DNA from: Nostoc sp. CHAB 5715
GTDB lineage: Bacteria; Cyanobacteriota; Cyanobacteriia; Cyanobacteriales; Nostocaceae
Reading direction: 5' to 3'
DNA length: 8,070 nucleotides
Assembly: GCF_020829685.1 (NCBI RefSeq)
Contig: NZ_JAIVFR010000255.1
Span: 1 to 8,070, forward strand
A model generated the notes under the pieces. That model saw only the letters and a program-made list of their open reading frames with translations, made no database searches and was not told the origin of the DNA. A program made the translations under genes and the position numbers. Positions 5,807-8,070 of the stretch are shown here, one piece after another (within the stretch, counting starts at the first letter, position 1; the number at the start of each line of letters is the position of its first letter).

Positions 5807-8068
5807 CTAGATATACATAGCAAAGTAATCATTGTAAATTTCTGTATTAGTCATGACTGTGAGTTCTATTTGTTTCTGCTCTTCATCTGTTGCCGAACTC
5901 GTAGTCTGGTCTAAGCTTTCTTGAGGAATAAAATCACCACAGTATTCATTCGCAGGTACAGCTGCATTCATCTTTTGGGGATAACTCAATTTGAGATTAT
6001 TCATGATGGTAATGAATTGACTACGACTGCGATCGCTAAATCTGGGATTAAACCGCTTTTCTTCGCCAATGGTAGAAACAGTCCGCCCTTTATAGTCATG
6101 GGCAGGATATACCAAGGTATCATCTGGCAAGGTGAATAAGCGTTGTGTCACCACATCGTATAAAGTTCCAGGATCGCCTCCCTGAAAATCTGTGCGTCCA
6201 CAACCACGAATAAATAAGGCATCACCAGTTAACAGATAGCTTTTGTTCACCAAATATGCTATGTGACTGGCGGTGTGACCTGGTGTGAAAATCGTTTCGA
6301 TGATTACCGATCCCACCTCTAGGATTTCGCCACCGACAAGGGAGCGATCGGCTTTTGTCACAGCAGTATTCTGAGGAACGAGCACTTCAGCGCCTGTTTG
6401 TTGCCTGAGTTTACCTGCCCCTGTGATGTGATCGGCATGAAGGTGAGTTTCTAGACAGTAGCGTAGCTTTAATCCCAGTTCATCTAATGATTGCAAATCG
6501 CGGTCAACTTGCTCTAATACAGGATCAACTAGAACAGCATCTCCTGTCTGCTTATCAGCAATTAAATAAGTGTAACTACTAGTTTCAGGGTCAAAAAATT
6601 GCCGAAATAGGAAAGTTGACTGGGGTAACTCTGCACTGCGTAGGCGTAGCCCGTCGTAGACATCGCTTACGCTTAACAAAGGCATTGTCGCAATAGTCCG
6701 CACACGCACTGGTAGCGACTGCAACAACGCCTTAGATAATTCCTGCGCCTGTCCCCGTAATTCTGGTACAGCGATAGTTTCCCACAAGTCGCCCTTACGG
6801 GGAGTTCCCAAGGTATAAAACAGCGTCGAAACGTTACCATCTGCTGCATATAAAGCACCATGAGTATCTGTATCTAATCCTAAACCGATGGCATTGGGGC
6901 GAATTAAACCCTGCGATCGCAAATTAGTAATCAGAGGATGAGGCGATCGGCGATAATCTGCTGCTACCCCTGTACAATTCACTACCCGGCGGACGTGCAA
7001 GATATTATTAGTTTGGGTTTTGCGCCAGCACACGGTCACTGTCACACCGTCCGGCAAAGCTTGATATTCCCGAATCCGCCCGGCGGCAATGGTGAGTTGA
7101 GCAGAATCCAGCATTTGGGTAACAACATCCGCCACTCTTGGGGCAATGCGGTGACGATGCACATCCCAATAGGGTGTAAGATGACGCAAAAAACGTTGCT
7201 GTTCCCCGGTCGGTAGTTGTTGCCAGATTTTTTGAATCATGGGACGCAGAGAATCAATTACTGCTCGCCAGTCGTAGCCTTGGGTAGCAGCAATTTCCAC
7301 CTCGGCACGCAGCCGACGTAACCAACCGCGCACGTTTTTTGGTGAATTTTCTGGGGTCAAGAAGCAGGGATAAGGTTGAGCCGCTTGATGTTTGAGGGGA
7401 AATAATCCTCGTCGGGACACAGCATAAATTTTGCCCCGATGTTGGCGATCGCCCAGAGATAAAACCATATCCACCATCGTCAGTCCCGTACCAATTAGCA
7501 ACACAGGTGCATCAGCATCAAGGTCTGCTAGGGCATCAGCTGACCAAGCATTCCGCAGATAACTTTCATCATTACTATTTGGGTTTTGAATGGCGGGGGG
7601 TGCAGAGGGTGAGTTCCCCAATGCCAGCACAACTCTGTCTGCGGCAAAACAGCGACCACTACGTAGAGAAATCATTGCGCCTTTTTCTTCAGGCTGTACC
7701 CCTACCACTTCATCGGTCAAGCGTTCTAGTCGCACATCACTAGGTGCTGTGGCTTCTGCTTCTGCTAAAACCGATTGAATGTATAAACCATAGACCTTAC
7801 GAGGTATGAAGGTACTGGCATTGACTTCTTCTGAAAAAAATGCTGTTAACTCATCGCGGTTGTGCTGAAGCCAACGTAACAAATGCCCTGGATCGTGGGC
7901 AAATGCACTCATGTTGCCTGCCGATACATTTAGCAAGTGACAATGCGGGAGCTGCGCCGCGTCAGCCGCGGGCCGGTTGTCATCCTGACTTTCGACCCCC
8001 AGGCCCACCAGCGCTACTGGCTCTCGCAGTATGTCCCGGAGCTCGTCGCCGCCGAGGCCAAGCGCCAT
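5807..8068 (-). CDS. FAD/NAD(P)-binding–persulfide dioxygenase-like fusion, 5' end replaced
   Basis: One uninterrupted frame with two domains. Residues about 43-455 form an FAD/NAD(P)-binding oxidoreductase (PF13454-like): HLLNVSAGNMSAF, FIPRKVYGLYI, ALGNSPSAPP, the second dinucleotide fold LIGTGLTMVD (191-200) and GLDTDTHGALYAADG. Residues about 486-715 form an ETHE1-type metallo-beta-lactamase domain: LFRQFFDPETSSYTYLI, metal-binding THLHADH (541-547), H598 in TPGHTAS, D616 in TGDALF, the family signature RGCGRTDFQGGD (621-632) and H657 in YPAHDYKG. ETHE1 enzymes oxidise glutathione persulfide to sulfite. A roughly 30-residue linker contains a dispersed repeat. Residues 1-42 are not native: they translate the antisense of a GC-rich methyltransferase fragment, and the normal first GxGxxG FAD motif is missing. 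The native part is therefore 5807 to about 7942, and is 5'-truncated. Partner substrate of the flavin domain is unknown. Confidence 0.8.
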   Translation of the reverse strand: MALGLGGDELRDILREPVALVGLGVESQDDNRPAADAAQLPHCHLLNVSAGNMSAFAHDPGHLLRWLQHNRDELTAFFSEEVNASTFIPRKVYGLYIQSVLAEAEATAPSDVRLERLTDEVVGVQPEEKGAMISLRSGRCFAADRVVLALGNSPSAPPAIQNPNSNDESYLRNAWSADALADLDADAPVLLIGTGLTMVDMVLSLGDRQHRGKIYAVSRRGLFPLKHQAAQPYPCFLTPENSPKNVRGWLRRLRAEVEIAATQGYDWRAVIDSLRPMIQKIWQQLPTGEQQRFLRHLTPYWDVHRHRIAPRVADVVTQMLDSAQLTIAAGRIREYQALPDGVTVTVCWRKTQTNNILHVRRVVNCTGVAADYRRSPHPLITNLRSQGLIRPNAIGLGLDTDTHGALYAADGNVSTLFYTLGTPRKGDLWETIAVPELRGQAQELSKALLQSLPVRVRTIATMPLLSVSDVYDGLRLRSAELPQSTFLFRQFFDPETSSYTYLIADKQTGDAVLVDPVLEQVDRDLQSLDELGLKLRYCLETHLHADHITGAGKLRQQTGAEVLVPQNTAVTKADRSLVGGEILEVGSVIIETIFTPGHTASHIAYLVNKSYLLTGDALFIRGCGRTDFQGGDPGTLYDVVTQRLFTLPDDTLVYPAHDYKGRTVSTIGEEKRFNPRFSDRSRSQFITIMNNLKLSYPQKMNAAVPANEYCGDFIPQESLDQTTSSATDEEQKQIELTVMTNTEIYNDYFAMYI
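6638..6672. repeat. Dispersed-type repeat in the inter-domain linker
   Basis: A 35-bp element bounded by inverted ends GCGTAGGCG (6638-6646) and CGCTTACGC (6664-6672), which pair at 8 of 9 positions. The centre is TAGCCCGTCGTAGACAT. It resembles the 'gcgtaggcgtagccc' repeat that is scattered in and between genes of Nostoc genomes, recalled and not searched. It encodes residues of the linker segment SVSDVYDGLRLR and keeps the frame open. Confidence 0.65.
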
Positions 8069-8070
8069 CC
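7943..8070 (+). pseudogene. Fragment of SAM-dependent methyltransferase, GC-rich
   Basis: The last 125 bases are about 71% G+C and code on the plus strand: 37 of 41 complete codons after 7945 end in G or C, the mark of a real frame in a high-GC genome. The translation runs RELRRVSRGPVVILTFDPQA, then HQRYWLSQYVPELVAAEAKR and continues off the window. This matches the region after the Rossmann core of class I SAM-dependent methyltransferases (REMRRV...VVxLTFDP...FWLxxYxPEL), as in actinobacteria. Cyanobacterial sequence ends at about 7942, so the gene's N-terminal part, with the SAM-binding motif, is missing. The ATG at 7943 is probably a chance product of the junction. Whether the joint is biological or an assembly artefact cannot be told here. 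Confidence 0.7.

Noticed and set aside
6938..7778. Plus-strand ORFs of 62-92 codons opposite the FAD domain
   Set aside because: They are shadows of the real reverse-strand gene, with no domains and compositionally unlike proteins.
7943..8068. First 42 residues of the long reverse-strand ORF as a true N-terminus
   Set aside because: They are antisense to a high-GC methyltransferase frame with strong third-position GC bias and lack the expected GxGxxG motif.

Overview
The window looks like chromosome of a filamentous, Nostoc-type cyanobacterium. It holds eight copies of the HIP1 octamer GCGATCGC (at 1766, 3369, 3649, 4184, 5555, 6029, 6913 and 7445), low-GC coding with AT-rich spacers, tandem heptanucleotide repeats of the STRR type, and a Tab2/Atab2 gene, a family of oxygenic phototrophs. 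The last ~125 bases are different: about 71% G+C, no HIP1, and a different kind of gene.

Layout. 1-277: repeat-rich spacer with a near-perfect palindrome and two heptamer arrays. 278-925 (+): HAD-IA hydrolase. 958-1646 (-): two-gene DUF433/DUF5615 toxin-antitoxin-type operon, convergent with the HAD gene, with a 12-bp inverted repeat just upstream. 1647-2076: spacer with four copies of a 21-bp repeat and a further heptamer array. 2077-2937 (+): Tab2/Atab2-like RNA-binding protein. 2938-3273: heptamer arrays and a duplicated 33/34-bp segment. 3274-4587 (+): PmbA/TldE-like member of the TldD/PmbA family. 4616-5660: three gene remnants in a row, namely the 5' end of a four-helix-bundle (23S rRNA-intervening-sequence type) gene, the 5' third of an MFS transporter, and the 3' end of a fumarate-reductase-type flavoprotein. 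5660-5806: spacer with CTCTGCG repeats. 5807 to about 7942 (-): a large ORF joining an FAD/NAD(P)-binding domain to an ETHE1-type metallo-beta-lactamase (persulfide dioxygenase-like) domain. About 7943-8070 (+): the fragment of a GC-rich SAM-dependent methyltransferase.

How it fits together. The genes do not form one pathway. Two points are worth following. First, the flavoprotein/persulfide-dioxygenase fusion suggests a sulfur or thiol redox function, and a dispersed-type repeat is inserted in frame in its inter-domain linker. Second, the right end of the window is a junction where the 5' end of that fusion gene, including its FAD-binding GxGxxG segment, is replaced by foreign GC-rich sequence coding on the other strand. 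This is either an assembly chimera or a recent recombination. The first 42 residues of the long reverse-strand ORF should not be treated as protein. I found no tRNA, rRNA, CRISPR array or intact insertion sequence, and nothing I would confidently call a new defence or mobile system.
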